64,000 bases of DNA from Mesodorylaimus sp. YZB2_4 (GCA_030248295.1 JASANH010001629.1:1-64000); one strand, 5' to 3'; shown: positions 32,916 through 46,156, counted from the stretch's first letter. Translations and numbers: made by a program. The notes: generated by a model from the sequence alone, not told the origin.

Positions 32916-34350
32916 ATGATTTCATCTGTGCTGATTGTTACAGCTATTACTGTAGCGCTACTTGCTTTATCATACGGCTTTGGTAAGTGATCTGGGATTT
33001 GGAACAGAGGAGAGTCCCCGTGCGGGAACTCTCTTTGGTCTACGTAGCACAGCCATGCATTTCTTCCTCAGTTATCCAGACCAAAAGGCATGACAACCTC
33101 GGAAACTGATCCATTGGTGTTCCGTGGAAGCTGACTATTTTGCGAACCTATCTCAACAGTTAAAACGCCGTGCTGTAAAAAAAACATTGTTTCAGACGCT
33201 GACACAGTCATATGTCGACGTTTTCCCAGCAACCCGAACTGTTCTGGAGCAAGAAGAACGTCTAGTTCGATCGCAAATGATGCACCTCCAACGCCTCAAG
33301 CGGCTCAGGCACAAGCTGCTGTGCAACCTGTGCTCCAACCTCAGCATCCAATCCCACCTCCACTTCAACAGCAACCCCAACCTCGTCAGCCATCTCAGCA
33401 AGACTGTAAGTATGTACTCTAATCTTGACGTTTCACCTTGTAAACTAAAAATCACATTTTCTTTTTCAGTGATTCAAGCTTGTCAAAGCCTAAAACAAGC
33501 TTATGATACCCATTGCACCACAGGTGCTGCATTATCGCCCACTGCGAAGTCATACTGCGACTTTTATGTGGAACGATGCATAAGCACCGGTTACAGTATG
33601 CCTCAAGCTCCAGCCTTGGCGCCATCTCAGGTGATATCTCCGTATCACTATGCACCAGCCGCAAGCCAACTTCATCGGTCCGCTTTCCGTTCGAAGTGGA
33701 ACCAATTGACGCAGCAAGGTTACCAAAAAGAACAATTACAACAAGTTGACTGGTCTGAGAAGTGGCTCTACGACTGTGCTGTCTACAGCATACAGTAGGT
33801 AGCAGTCGAAACCCTAATCGCACTCAAAACTACACGGCTCTGCTTTCAAGGTACGACACATTGTGCTATCCAAATATCAGTAACTACATCTGCAACACTC
33901 TTCGTCGAGTCTGCCTCAGTCATGCTGAAGACGTGGCAGCTGGTCAAACCCCAGTCAATGGTCCATTTCCCCATAATAATGGCCTCCCAACGTATGTTAT
34001 ACCCCCAGAAGTCTATGGTCTACTGTACGTACATGCTTCTTTCTAGTGGCGGTGCAGGCAGCACCAGACCTCTGACATGGGGTGATAACATTGGCCTGGG
34101 TCCGTTTTTCAACCTTGGCGCCAACAAGGCCATCAATCCGCTGCAAGGGTACGGGGAGAGCACTCAATTGCAAGTTCCAATTGCAGGCCTGGGATCGACG
34201 ATAAGTAAGGGGGTCGATTATGGTGGGATCATCGGTCTTGCCCAAGTTGGCCAAATACTCGATGGACGCGGTCGACGACGGCGCAGAATGACACCACTTC
34301 GCTTGGACGACTTGATCCGCCTTTCTAGTGCCTACAAGACGTCCTACTAG
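32916..34350 (+). CDS. Secreted Gln/Pro-rich protein with duplicated Cys motif
   Basis: Exon 1 (ATG at 32916) is a clean signal peptide, MISSVLIVTAITVALLALSY. Exon 2 begins after TTTCAG near 33194 and encodes DADTVICRRFPSNPNCSG, then a Gln/Pro-rich linker. Further introns at about 33411-33470, 33793-33848 (56 nt, CA|GTAGGT) and 33991-34046 keep one frame to TAG at 34348. Two segments share the pattern YDTxC, ten residues, C, six residues, C: YDTHCTTGAALSPTAKSYCDFYVERC and YDTLCYPNISNYICNTLRRVC. The C-terminal part is Gly-rich (VPIAGLGSTISKGVDYGG), followed by the basic stretch GRGRRRRR, a possible proprotein-convertase site. It is likely extracellular or cuticle-associated. I recognise the style from nematode secreted proteins but not a named family. 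Confidence 0.75.
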
Positions 34351-34776
34351 GTCAGCTCTGAATGAAACAGTGATCCAGAAATCGTGCTCCTTGATATGAT
34401 GAGTCCTTGCTGCATATTTGAGCTATGCTCTGTCCGTATGATGCGTTATTCCTCAATTTGTGCAATGGTCTTATTAAGGTCACTTCGTAGCGACGAAATA
34501 TCCTGAGTTAAATGTAATGTTTGAAGAGAGAGTTATTTTAAAAAGGAATGTCGTCTTACAACTTTGCTCATTTATAGATCTTAGAAATGAGAGCACGCTC
34601 CCATGCCATAGACTTCAAGAGAGCTTTGCACCGGCAAAAGATGGAACAACGCTTATGCCGCGTTCCTCCTCCTCCTGAATACTGTTCTGTGTGCTCACCA
34701 TGTATAGGATGAATCCCAAGCAGGACGATCACAAAAGCTTCATGAAACTTACTTGATAAGAGTAACAATCTCCATT
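34351..34776. other. Intergenic
   Basis: 3' flank of the secreted protein gene. A minus-strand frame (34568-34768) contains HKRCSIFCRCKALLKS after a hydrophobic start. It could belong with the small ORF upstream, but I found no splice that joins them in frame. Confidence 0.35.
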
Positions 34777-34908
34777 CTAGGTCAAAGACGTGAAGTCAGA
34801 TAGATAGTCTCGTTTGCGCTTATCAACGGGCATGATGCCGGTGGTCCGCTCGAGCCGACTATTAACAGACCACACCAATATTACAAATAGTGGTATAAAA
34901 TAGTCCAT
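34777..34908 (-). CDS. Possible small secreted peptide precursor
   Basis: A 43-codon ORF starting at the ATG in 34906-34908. It has a signal-peptide-like start (MDYFIPLFVILVWSVNS), a short spacer, a KRKR multibasic site and the tail DYLSDFTSLT before TAG. This is the layout of a minimal neuropeptide or hormone precursor. There is no second exon, promoter or homolog to support it, so chance is possible. Confidence 0.3.
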   Translation of the reverse strand: MDYFIPLFVILVWSVNSRLERTTGIMPVDKRKRDYLSDFTSLT

Positions 34909-37900
34909 CGCCTGATCTATCGAGGCATTAATTAGTACATTCTTCGTCGATAAGGGCGCCGACTTTCGGTTACCTCCATCACAGTCACTTTGGGACGATG
35001 ATGGGCACTCAATCACCACCTCCGCTCATCCTATATTACAGATTCTAGTTAGTGCCTCCTCCGCATCATCACCGCACATCGCGCCGAAGCAGCGTACAGA
35101 AGAAAGAGAAAGTTTCTGGTCGCTTTCTTCTGACTTTCGCAGTTTTGTTGCCGGAAGCACTGCGCTGTTGCCAAATTATGCGCGTCACGTTTCTGGCTGT
35201 AGTCGAATTAGAAAAGGATGCACGACATGTCAAGCCAAGGTGTCTGGTCAAAATACTATGGCCAACAACAGATAGACCTTTTATCGTATCTTTGAGAAGG
35301 AGATCCCCGGTGCACTGATGGGCACCTATAGCTGACCCTTTTATATACAGCATGGTCACAAGACATTTTTCTGGACAAGTGTGACATGAAATCTCACAAA
35401 AATGGAGTTTTGAAGACGTATAAAGTGCGAGTATCAGACTTGAAGTTTTTCGACTCCTAGGACATGATACGAACACACCGCCGGGAGAAAAATCAATTTT
35501 TTGGTTGCGTGGGACAAGGACATGCACACAAATCTAAAATACTTACTTTGATATACCCATGGATGAAAAAGAATAGGGTGCCTCACTGTTACATGTTCCC
35601 CCGTGTTTGTTAGTGTGGTACCATGGTATCCAAATTTAGTACATTTGGTGCCTGTACTGCCACCTGAAGAATTGGCGATACAGTTTTCAAGAAAGTAAGT
35701 TTACTGATCAACATCGACGACATTCTGGATCAACTGCAATATTCCCTATTCCAGACAGGGCCTCTGGGCGCAAACAATCGCCTAGTAGCTTGTGAGACCT
35801 CTATTAGCTGGGGAAGGGAAACATCCAGTAACTACGTGCAACAAATGCAAGAGAGTAGTCTCCCAAGAATAAAGATTAGAGGCAAACAAAATGGTATTCG
35901 ATATCGTGCACGTAAGCATATCCCGGTGTCAATGAAAGTCGGGCGGAAACATATTTTAGAAGCATACAGTTCAATGTGGGAAAAACATATTCAAGTGCAT
36001 ACTCATATCTTACTTGGTTGACCCTTGAAAGCCAAGCTTGTCTCACGATCAGTGAGCTGCTCTATAGATTGCACTGTTTTACCTATGTCATTCTATGACA
36101 TGCGGTATCTTGGCCTTGCGAAGTGGTCATGAGACCATTTGATTAGTGCTAGCTGCCATCCATGGAGGTTATTAAGATTTATTGTACCATATTACCACAC
36201 CAAGTTTATTGCCTAATGTTACTTCATACCTAACTCGCTCCAAGGCCGAGTCTCCACCCAGCTGCACGTCACCACTGCATAAGACCCTTTCGGTCCAAAT
36301 TCCATGAATAGTATGTGCGACTGGGAGACAAGCTAGTATGTTACGTCAAACACATTCATCTGTGCAAGTTCACTTTATTAGCCTTTTCCAAGGGGAAGTC
36401 TAGTCCGCTGGATGCCATCAGTAAAAATCTACGCTTATTGCACTTATAAATTTAAAAAACCTTCTTTAACGATCGTATATTGTATCTTTCTCGTCTCCAG
36501 ATATCTTCGCGAGGCTGCACTATTTGACTTTGTACATAGAAAATTGCGTCCCTCTATCAAAGTTTTTCACAGTAAGATTATATTATATGAAAAAAAGTTT
36601 TGTACATCCGCTTTGAAAATATGTGGGCGTATATAAGGCGAATTGTCATTGTGCTGTTCGTTTCTGATGGTTGTTTTTCAGTGTTACATTTTGAAAGATG
36701 AAAATCTGACGACAACTGACGGACCATGAAAGCTCTAAGTAAGCAATGACATGCCAGCAACCTACGACCTGTAATGCCGAGATGGGTAATCACAGTGTGG
36801 TTGCCAATCTCACCTTGGCAACTTACATGGTCTCCTGTGAGCAACTGTCTTTCCTGTGCGATACTGTACGTGTCCCGGGCAAACGACCCCACCTGCCATT
36901 TGAACCTATGACAAATTATGCTAGCTTATTGCGAAGCTCATGAATAGGAATGTTCGCTATGTTGTTCGTAAAAGTCTTGCCAGAAGGCTGGATAAACTTA
37001 CTCATTTCCTTCGAGCTATAATTTTGTTATTTCAATGTAGATGTAGTCGAGCAGACTGGGAACAGCCATAGCCGGATGAGTGAGGAGGGGCTCGCTAAGG
37101 GCATTTCCCCACCACAAACTGTGTTTGCTCTTTCTGACTAATATCCTGCTTTATTTTTAAGTACGCTAGGAGTATCAGAGTCTTAGAATTGGGGTTATCG
37201 AAGTATCTTGAATGTACTGCACTTCAGAACAGCTTGAGTATCTGGAGAGTAATGAGCTGGAATGTGAAGACAGATCCAACGTTCTGCCTGATGTGACATC
37301 ACTGTAGTTTATAGCTATCCCCTCGGTCCCAGTTGCAGGCGCACGACCGCATCTACAATATCTGGGGCCATGAAAGAAGGGAAAAGGGTGCCTGTTTTAA
37401 TTGGAGCAGCATGTGATATGAGTACGTATAATGCGTGTGAGGCGAGGTTAAGGTTCCCCAGCGGAAAGGACCCCCGCTGGGTGGGGGGGGGGGCCGCTAT
37501 AATTCTAAAGCATACGTGGTCAAACCTAATAAAACTAGTATTCCTCAAAATCGATCCGAGGGTCACTGACTCAACGTCAGTTCTACTGTAGTCCCGGGTT
37601 GATCATTTATTTTGTTTAATGTTTATGGGCATATTTCCCATCTTGCACTGATATAAAGAGCCTGTGCAAAAAGGTTCGTAAAAATAATGCCGACCTATTT
37701 CATTGGCTAATGGACTTCCGTTTTGTCCTGATGTCCCGCACCAGGCACTCTCACTGTGGCCATTGTTTCTTACCCTTATATTCATTGTGTGGCCATTTAC
37801 CCTACTTCCTGCTTGAGAAATCTTTGAGCTTCTCATTTTTTTCTTTTATCCTATGCCAGTCTCATCTCCCATTCCTGCAAATCACTGACTATTCGTCAGA

Positions 37901-38506
37901 AATACACACAGATCGAAACCAATCAACGTTAGCTTAGGCCAGTCAGAAAACTCTTAAAAACAATGACTTATTTAATTTTATTTGCCGTCTACCTTATTTC
38001 AAGCATTTGAGTGTCCTCTCCCATCACTTGAATATTTAAAGCAGCAAAGGTTGCCAGTTCAAGGTAGAATCAAAGTCCAAACAAGTATAAATAACAATAA
38101 AAGAAAAAAGGGGCTTATTATGTATAAAAATCTTTGAGCCCTTGTGATAAAGAATTCTTCTTTTCATAATAATTTGATTCCATCCGCCAAAGGCTGTAAA
38201 ATGCCCGAAATAGATACTTTATTCTGACGTCACTCGCAGGCGGAACGTCTTTATCCTTTTGGTTTCGTGCTGATGGCACATAAACTCACAAAACGTATTC
38301 TTCCTTCCAAGCACTCAAGCATAAGACGAGGGCTGTTCTCGAATCGGTCAGTTGTAATATGCATAAGAGGCCTTGAGGCGGGCGTTGTTCTTATCTAGCC
38401 TCGTTTTTCTTCCATTTTTGAAATATGTGTCGTGAGCAGACGCAGTCTGGTTCCTTGTGGGCATTGATGGTCGGGTATAGGTTTGGCTCGATTACGTTTA
38501 GACTTA
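34909..38506. other. Gene-poor intergenic region
   Basis: About 3.6 kb. It holds a minus-strand open frame (35069-35527) with no recognisable domain, a TATA-like GTATATAAGG near 36627 without a convincing ORF behind it, and a short G-run near 37484. No gene is supported. Confidence 0.45.
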
Positions 38507-41500
38507 ATGAACGATTGGGAATTGGACGGAAACAAGAACCGATGGGTGCCGCCCAGCGATCGCCATTTGGCCCTGCTAGCCAAGTAAGCTTATGCCATTC
38601 ATAAGGCTCATAGGCAATGTATAATGTACACACCAGGGCCAGTATTCCAGGCGTAGTAATGGAAAAGAGAAACGAGGGAGAACGCTGTCTAAACGAGAGT
38701 TCTTTTTTCGCTCTCAAGGCCTCTTTTATAAACGATTCTCGATATTGAAGAGACTGCGCTTTCCTTGCCTCGCTGCTAGCCTTTTCCGCTCCAATAAATA
38801 CCCCTTCTAGTAGAACGCCCCGATCTAAAACGAAAAAGATAAGCTCAACTTTAACCCAGCAAGACGTTACTCAATCTTTGGGATGAGCATTTGATCGCCT
38901 GGCAAGCAAAGTGCCAGTCCATTTAGAAATCCTAAAACGGCCCTTTACAGTAGCTTGAAAGAAGACCAAACAACGAGGTCGGACGTCCGGAAATGTGAAG
39001 AAAGCATTTATTCATTTCGTCCTTTTTCGCCTTTTGCAGGTTAAAAGTTGGTTGGTCGCATCGAGCTCAAAGGAACGCTACCATCATCACCAGGGGTACT
39101 CTGTGTGCTGACAACGTAAGCACGCCAGTCGGCACTGCTCCATCCAGTCAGGGTCTGACAGACGACGAATTAGCTCATATTAAATTCGTATTAGCTCGAG
39201 CTGATCGAATGGAACGTCATGAACAAGAACGAATCGGGTGAGTGCATCTATGTCTGCTTGGCGGATGTCACGCCCGGCTCGGCCTCAATGAATTAAGCAT
39301 GGCTGATTGAGGGTGTCGTAGTTCCTACGAAAATGTTGCCCCTGGGCAAGCACATATTTAGGGATAACACGAAGAATACACGCGGCCCTCCGACCGAGAG
39401 ATAGCTCAATGGGAAGACGGGTTTGAGTTATTCACGGGCCTCGGGCTAATCACGGGTTGCAAGTCGAAGCAGGGCTATGATGAAGTGACCGAGGCAGGAG
39501 TCTCTAGCTAATCACTACGATGGAAGCAGGACCAGGCACTGTGTTTCGGCTTCCCAGAAAGTTTAGTCGTTCGGTGCCGCGTGGTTTGAACTGACCCCGA
39601 GCTGGTTTGATTTTGGTGAGATGGCAGACAGGTATAAGATCTGGCAGGTGTAGACCAGGGTTGACCATCGGGTTCCACACTGACAAAACTCGTGGTAATT
39701 GTGCTTGTGTATGTGTGTGTATGTGTGTGTGTGTGTGTGTGTGTGCGTAATCCTTTTTTCAAAGCAATCATACTCCTGCAGTACAATAGATATTTTTACT
39801 GTACTAGGTTCTATGTGAAGAAGTGTGTGTGAAGTTCTTTTCGTTAAGCAGCTCATGCTGTAAGTGTCACTTGTCAAGTTTACCATAGAAGAGCCACCTG
39901 TCGGTTTATCGTACGCATTTCGTACCTTCGTTGCACTTCCGCAGTTCGAATTTCTAGACGTACGCAACCTTTTCCATCAGCCGCAACTGCATGTTGGAGA
40001 CTTCCCCGTTCTAGCTTGCCTTTTCGTTCAAAGCGCGGTAGGGGAAATAGTACTCCATCTTCCGACCAGGTCAAGCTGAAATGATCGATGCCCGTATTTA
40101 CGGTAGATTCCTGATTCTGCAACCCATCCAACCTGGCTACTTTTATCTTGCCCTCTACGCAAACACTTTGCGTCCAGGTTCGGAAAGTGATCGCTCACTT
40201 CTGTTGTACCTCGGCCAACCTAAGCCAGAGATCGAACCAATTTGACTTTTGCCTTGTGAGGGTATATAGAAGGCCGAGAAAGCAGAAAGATGTTTTGTAT
40301 CAGTGGATTAGCGGGTCGGTACGTTTCTCACGAAAATTGTGTGCCCATGCGTGATGTTATTGTAAACGAATCTAGTCACGACGTCAGGGCGGCTGATGTT
40401 GGGTTGACTGGAGGACACATTATCGGGCCCGTTAAGTGCATTGGCCAATGGGCGTGCATTGTGCCCAGCTCGTGATCGATTCCGTCCCCTGATGACCTAA
40501 GTGGGTTGACTTTGTTGTCTTTGGATGTCACCCGCCATTCCTGAGAAGACACATAGTCTTCACCTCGGATGCTGTTGGACTCGATGCATACGCCTGTTGC
40601 CAAATGGACCGTCATACAAACTTTGACGCATTCTAAAATGACTTCAATTTTCTCCTTTCGACATTGCCGCGGTAAATCGAGCAGACGCCAATTATCCTTC
40701 TTAACGAACTGGGGCAGTAAAAAGGAGTAAAAAAATCGAACTGGCCGCATCCCATTTTATGCTTGGTAATGGACAAAACGGATTCTCTGGCTATCAAGCA
40801 AAAGCCAAATTACGCATCCGGTCGCGATCCGGGACGGCTGGCTGGACAACATTGGCAACTTCATTGGTCATTACGGTAAATGGGTTTCAGTCGACGTTCC
40901 GATGAGGTTGGACAGAAAACGAAAAAAGAAAGCTTCGTAAGAGACGGAAGATGTTTGGTTCCTGTTCGCACTCGGACCACGGGCCTTCTTTATCTCTTAA
41001 TCAAGACAGGATAGTGAATTTCCGACCTGCTCGGTCCTTTTTTGGCCCATCGCCCGTCTTTTCAATTCTCCACCCTTCGTATCGCCGAAGCAAAAAGTTA
41101 GAAACTCGACGAAGACGAGGTAATGGCTAAGGAGATGGAGTCATCCTAAAAACCATGACATATTGGCTCGGTACAGGCTCGTTGGGAGACTCGCAATAAA
41201 ACTGGTCATGATTACGTCTTCGCTCATTTCTCTGGTGGCGAGGTTGACGAAATGAGAGCCGATGCCTATTATGGCCTTGCTCGGTATTGGCCTACGCTGA
41301 CTCCCAATTGGTAGCGGGGAGCCTATTCTGAGCGCATAGTCTTGTCGCCCTCCTATTGATTCCTTTGCTTGAGTGAAGTTTGGACTTGTTGGTTACCCGT
41401 GTGTACTCTTTTACGAGTAACTATGTCCCGTCAAATGCATCCCATGGATGAGGCTGATCAAGTCGAGGATTACGTTCCTTACGCATCTTCTGATTGGCAT

Positions 41501-44500
41501 TCAAATCATGGTCACTCGTTTCAATCTCGGGAACAGCATCGCCGTTCTGACTTGGTCTCATCGTCTACTCGGAGACGTCGATTGTTGCCGGCGTGTCCCC
41601 AACCAGGATATCCCTCACTGTGGGCTAGTGTTGACCAGGATGATCGAGTCGTCCTTGCTGATCGATTGGATCGCTATCCTGAACGAATGCGACGCCAAGG
41701 CTCTGTGCCCAGTCCCTTGCAACAACGCCGAGCTTCTTGCGCCTTCATGTCTATGCCTGCACCACCGGGCGACGGACACGAACCTATGCGTGCTGGGCAC
41801 GTTGACCGCGTGTCGCCTAGACCTTTCGATCGGAAGTTTAGTACGAGAGAATACCATCAGCGTGGACTGGATCGGAAGTACAGCGAACGACATCTACCAA
41901 CGAGAAAGCACAGTGTGGTCGGTGAACATCGTCTAATTCGCAAATATAGCGAAAGCGTATTCACAAGTCCCAGGTCCAAAGATAGTCTTGCCTTGTCTCA
42001 TACGCAGAATCTCCATCAATCTTCTAGTCGATAGAGGAACCTAGCTTTTGCTTCTTTTTATGCCCACTCCGCTGCAAGACCTATCAGCTCTTACTGTAAA
42101 TCTATTTGGGCAGCCAGCTTCCGTGGACCAATGCCTAGTGTCACTTGGATGAACTGCCAATGCTTATCATCCTCCCTGCCACGCCTTACTTCCATTCCAA
42201 GCCATTAGGCCCAATAAATGCTCGCAACCACTTTGTTTCAGGCGGATGGTGGACAAAGTTGACCGTTTGAAAAGGATGGCTGAGGGAGATGGAGTAAATG
42301 ATTGTTCGGTTTGCGGGGCAGAATTTGGAGTATTTGGATCACGGCCTCATGCTATCGCGTGCCAGGATTGCAAAAAGGTAAGCTGTCCCTCTGGACGCGC
42401 GTTGTGCGTGTTCATCTGGGTTTTTTGACTTTTTTAGTATGTGTGCCAGAAAAGCTGCTGCGTCGAAACCATGGACTGTGATAAAAGAATGATATTAGTT
42501 TGCAGAATCTGCAATGAGGAAAGAGAGGTAACAGAATGCATGTTTGATTGGGAATAGTGTGCCGGGCCTCAACAGACCCTCGTCATTTGCTTTTTTCTTT
42601 CTGTGACTGAATGTATCGTCGACACGACCACACTTACAGGTTTTTTAAATTATAGGCTTGGAAAAAGTCAGGAGCCTGGTTCTATCAGGGAATTCCAAAA
42701 CACGTGCTACCGCCCCGTCGACGGCCCCTCTATGACGAAGAAGACGGCGATGAGCTAAGGCCGTCTTCAGCAGGTCCATCAAATAGGGCCCCGCCACCGT
42801 CGTCTCCCAGTCGAAGGGCGAATGGTCGCGAACCTGAACTGCAATCCAGGCAGCGTCCTCCCGACAGCCCTGCACGACGGGCTCTGCCATCGATGCCTGT
42901 CGAGGACGATGATCTTGTCCCATCCGTCCCTCAGCCTCGGTGGGCAAGCGCAGAATACGAGAACAGAAGGCGCCATGAACCACCTCCCAGGACTAGAATG
43001 GCAGTCTCTGGAAATGCCTCATATTACAGCAGCTCCGAGGAGGAGGAGAACGACGAAGTCCGGCCAAAGATATCAGACCAATGGAAGAGTCAAGGGAGTG
43101 AACAAATGACGAGAGAGAGCAGCGGGAGTTACAGTGACGAGCGCTCTGATCAAGAGGAGCAATGTGGGCTTGGAAGAGCCAGCAACCATAGTTTGGCCGC
43201 ACATACTCCACCAGCGTCTCCTCAGTCGCCATCTGACGCTGTCGACAACGCTGTATTGGATGGCTCTGATGTAAAATCGGTGGACTCTGGAGGTTTGTTT
43301 TTTCTGTTGCTGGGAAACCTTCTCTTTCGGTTCTGGCCGTGCTGGGCATTTGGTCATTGCTTATTCCTTAGCGACTACTCATGTTGACCATTCCTTCCAA
43401 ATCTTACCGAATTAGTCCTTTTCCAAATTTCAGTTGTTCGAGGTGAGCAATCTCCAGTCACCAGACCCGCATCACTGCTTTCCTCTTCGCCATCGTCTGG
43501 CAGTACCAACGCCCAGAACCCTACTCCATCTATGCAGCCGATCGCACCAACATTTCGGGCTCCCTCCGACGTACAACAATCTCAGCTCAACGTATGTTCC
43601 TCTGTGGCAGCGTCTCGTCGTGCATCTGTGGCGGCCGTTGAACGACTCGAGAAACTAACCATAGCGGACGAAGGGAAGCCCAGTACACGCCTCGACCATC
43701 GACTGAGCCTGACATGCACGTCCGAACTGACCAGTGGTCTTCGCCCTTTAACACCTGACATACCGTCGTCGCCTGACGATGAGAAAAGTAAAATGGCAAA
43801 AGCAAAAGTCATAAGAAGCAGATATCCTGTGCATCTTATTTTTTATAGGTAGTCTTGGAACGCTGGAATTTTCTATTTTATATGATACTAATAGCCAGAC
43901 ATTGACGGTCACCATTATCAAAGCTCTGGTAAGTGCGTGATAAAATAAACTCATAATATCCAGCCGATATCACTATTTGGGTCCGAGGAGAAGGAACTTT
44001 AGGGAAAATTAAAACTTGCAACTCATTTCAGCATACATACGAAGGCCCCGGTGCTTTTATTCAAAAAATCAGAAAGGGCACCCTCGCCCACGCATTCATC
44101 AAGTAGCTACTGTACGATGCCTGTGCTAGATGAAAGTTCTCGCGGTTCTACGAAACTACAGTATTGTACTATACATTACAAATATAAACTTCTGGGAAGG
44201 TTTTTTTCGGCGCCATTCGAGCGGATTTTGATGAAATTTGACATCAGCATGCGGGAGCCCGAGAACCCTGATGGGATTTCGCGAAAGTTTGATCGATTCG
44301 GGAGATATCGATCAAAAAACGACTTCTAAAGCGTAGACCCCGTACTGTAGAATACAGGTCCACAAATCGGACAAGGGATGAGCATAGTTTCTTGTCGTTT
44401 TACCCTATTGTCCGTCAACAATTTCATGGTAGAGTCTCAAGGGGGTGGGGACGAGACCTGCTTGTCGGCTGGGACCGTTTTACTTCTAAGAAACGAAACA

Positions 44501-46156
44501 TGACGAAATCTCAGGATTTCTGGCTGATCATATCATATGACTGATGTCGTACGAAAACAGAATAATTCTGTGCTAATCTCGAGTTTTCAAAGAAGGCAAA
44601 AGCATGTATTTTGGGTCGGGTCGGGTCAGGAGTATTGGACCCGGGTCGGCCGATTCTGGCCCATGGTCGCTATATACTGTACCCCCTGGGAACTAATGCA
44701 TCACGAAACGTGGGTATTACTCGAGGGTAAAGGACACATGCACAAGAGTCTGCGGTAATTCAATTCGATTGATCAAGAGCCTTATGAACAGTACTTTCAC
44801 TGTCATATGACTGCGTAATGTACTCCATGCTTCACAGTCTTATCGGCCTCACCTGCCTTCTCGCCAAATCTTTTAGAACCTGCGTTCAATGGACAAGAAC
44901 GGCTACTCGGATCCATACGTCAAATCGTATCTTCTTCCTGGTGCTGCAAAGGTCAGCTCAATTACTGAATTAAATAATTTTTAGTTTAAATTCAAATTTT
45001 AGTCGACTAAACTGCGAACTAGAACAATCCACAAAACGCTGCATCCAGAATGGAACGAGAATTTGGTCTATTATGGAATTACTGACGACGACCGTTTGAA
45101 GAAGACGCTTCGCTTAGTGGTTTTGGATGAGGACAGGATCGGAGCTGACTTCTTGGGGGAAACACGTGTACCGTTAAAACGGGTGACTCCTGGCAAAGAG
45201 AAAATGTTCAGTGTCTATTTAGAAAGACAGCTTCCGGTACTGCGGCTCGGTTTCATCAAATTTTTTAATTTTAGACACGAATTGAACTTTGCAGGTGGAA
45301 AAACAGGACGGGCAAGTTGATGGTCCTGGCAAGATTCTCTTATCTCTCATGTATGACAATGATAAGCAAAGGCTGATGATCGAGGTCGTGCGATGCGCTG
45401 AGCTGATTGGCATGGATCCAAATGGGTACTCGGATCCTTATGTCAAAATGTATGCAAGCAAGGAGTCGGCTTTTCGAACTGTAATGCCTTTTGTGATTCA
45501 GAGCTCTGGTCCCTGACAATGATAAAAGGCATCGAGGACAAAAGACGAAAACCAAGAAGAAAACATTGAATCCAGTTTTCAATGAAACATTTGCTTTCCC
45601 GATTGCATTGGCCGACTTGACAAAGAAGACGTTAGATGTTACTGTGTGGGACAAGGACGTGGGCAAGCATGATGATTATATTGGTAAGCAAAAGAGGAAG
45701 TAGCATTCAAAATCTCGCTCAAGGCTCAAGTTTTTGTATTTCTGACGTTAATTCTCATCGGCCTCTTTATATTTCGAGGAAGAAAATAATCAATCTTTGA
45801 AAAGTTAGCATCTCATTTGTCTTAAACAAGACCCATCAGGAATCGTTGGGATCATCAGCTCTTACCCGTCATTGAGAGGATAGATAACTGGGCAGCAACT
45901 AATTGTTAGTCCCCCTCAGTGCTCCAGGACTTACTCTGTAGGCGAAGGAACCATAATAGAGCTAGCATGCGTGTCCCACGTGCTTTGACTCGCATCAACC
46001 CCGAAGTTCTTTGCAGGAGGCGTCGAGTTGGGAATCGATGGTAAGGGCGATCGATTAAAACATTGGTATGAGTGCATCAAGAATCCTGGGAAAACATTTC
46101 AACGATGGCATAAATTGAGTGCTGACCAACCGAGTTCAAACTCTGCGGCAGCGTGA
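38507..46156 (+). CDS. rbf-1: Rabphilin (Rab3/Rab27 effector with FYVE-type zinc finger and two C2 domains)
   Basis: Exon 1 (38507-38583) gives [20 protein letters not shown] and LALLAK. It joins exon 2 (39040-39237), the first Rab-binding helix ([26 protein letters not shown]). A 3-kb intron follows. The exon at 42242 continues [20 protein letters not shown] with the zinc finger ([27 protein letters not shown]) and the SGAWFYQG motif. A disordered Pro/Ser/Arg-rich linker leads to C2A (starting [11 protein letters not shown]) and C2B ([20 protein letters not shown]). Calcium-binding loops are intact: [12 protein letters not shown] and [10 protein letters not shown] in C2[13 protein letters not shown] and [13 protein letters not shown] in C2B. 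The last exon ends [16 protein letters not shown] and TGA. Rabphilin tethers Rab-bearing synaptic and dense-core vesicles to membranes in a calcium-dependent way. Domain order and motifs are complete. Confidence 0.93.
39385..39475 (+). repeat. tRNA-like (SINE-like) element in the rabphilin intron
   Basis: TAGCTCAATGGG (39402-39413) is a near-consensus A box. About 41 nt later GGGTTGCAAGTCG (39454-39466) is a worn B box. No good acceptor stem was seen, so this is a decayed tRNA-derived repeat. Confidence 0.4.
39700..39747 (+). repeat. TG microsatellite
   Basis: Near-perfect (TG)n of about 45 bp inside the large rabphilin intron, interrupted by a few TATG units. Confidence 0.95.
41423..42034 (+). 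CDS. Nested ORF in the rabphilin intron with repeated RK[FYH]S motifs
   Basis: A 203-codon ORF lies wholly inside the 3-kb rabphilin intron on the same strand. It is rich in Arg, Ser, His and Asp. Its second half repeats a short motif: [36 protein letters not shown]. These resemble basophilic kinase sites (RKxS). It may be a single-exon nested gene or an alternative terminal exon of rabphilin. Against it, other frames over the same DNA are also open, which can happen by composition alone. No family is recognised. Confidence 0.4.
   Translation: MSRQMHPMDEADQVEDYVPYASSDWHSNHGHSFQSREQHRRSDLVSSSTRRRRLLPACPQPGYPSLWASVDQDDRVVLADRLDRYPERMRRQGSVPSPLQQRRASCAFMSMPAPPGDGHEPMRAGHVDRVSPRPFDRKFSTREYHQRGLDRKYSERHLPTRKHSVVGEHRLIRKYSESVFTSPRSKDSLALSHTQNLHQSSSR

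Noticed and set aside
35069-35527. 152-codon minus-strand frame
   Set aside because: No start context, domain or splice signal, and a plus-strand frame overlaps it. Probably chance.
36620-36760. TATA-like GTATATAAGG followed by short ATG frames
   Set aside because: No downstream frame longer than about 20 codons joins to a plausible exon.
44051-44329. 92-codon frame in a rabphilin intron ([11 protein letters not shown]...)
   Set aside because: Low-complexity sequence with no splice junction into rabphilin frames. Possibly part of a dispersed repeat.
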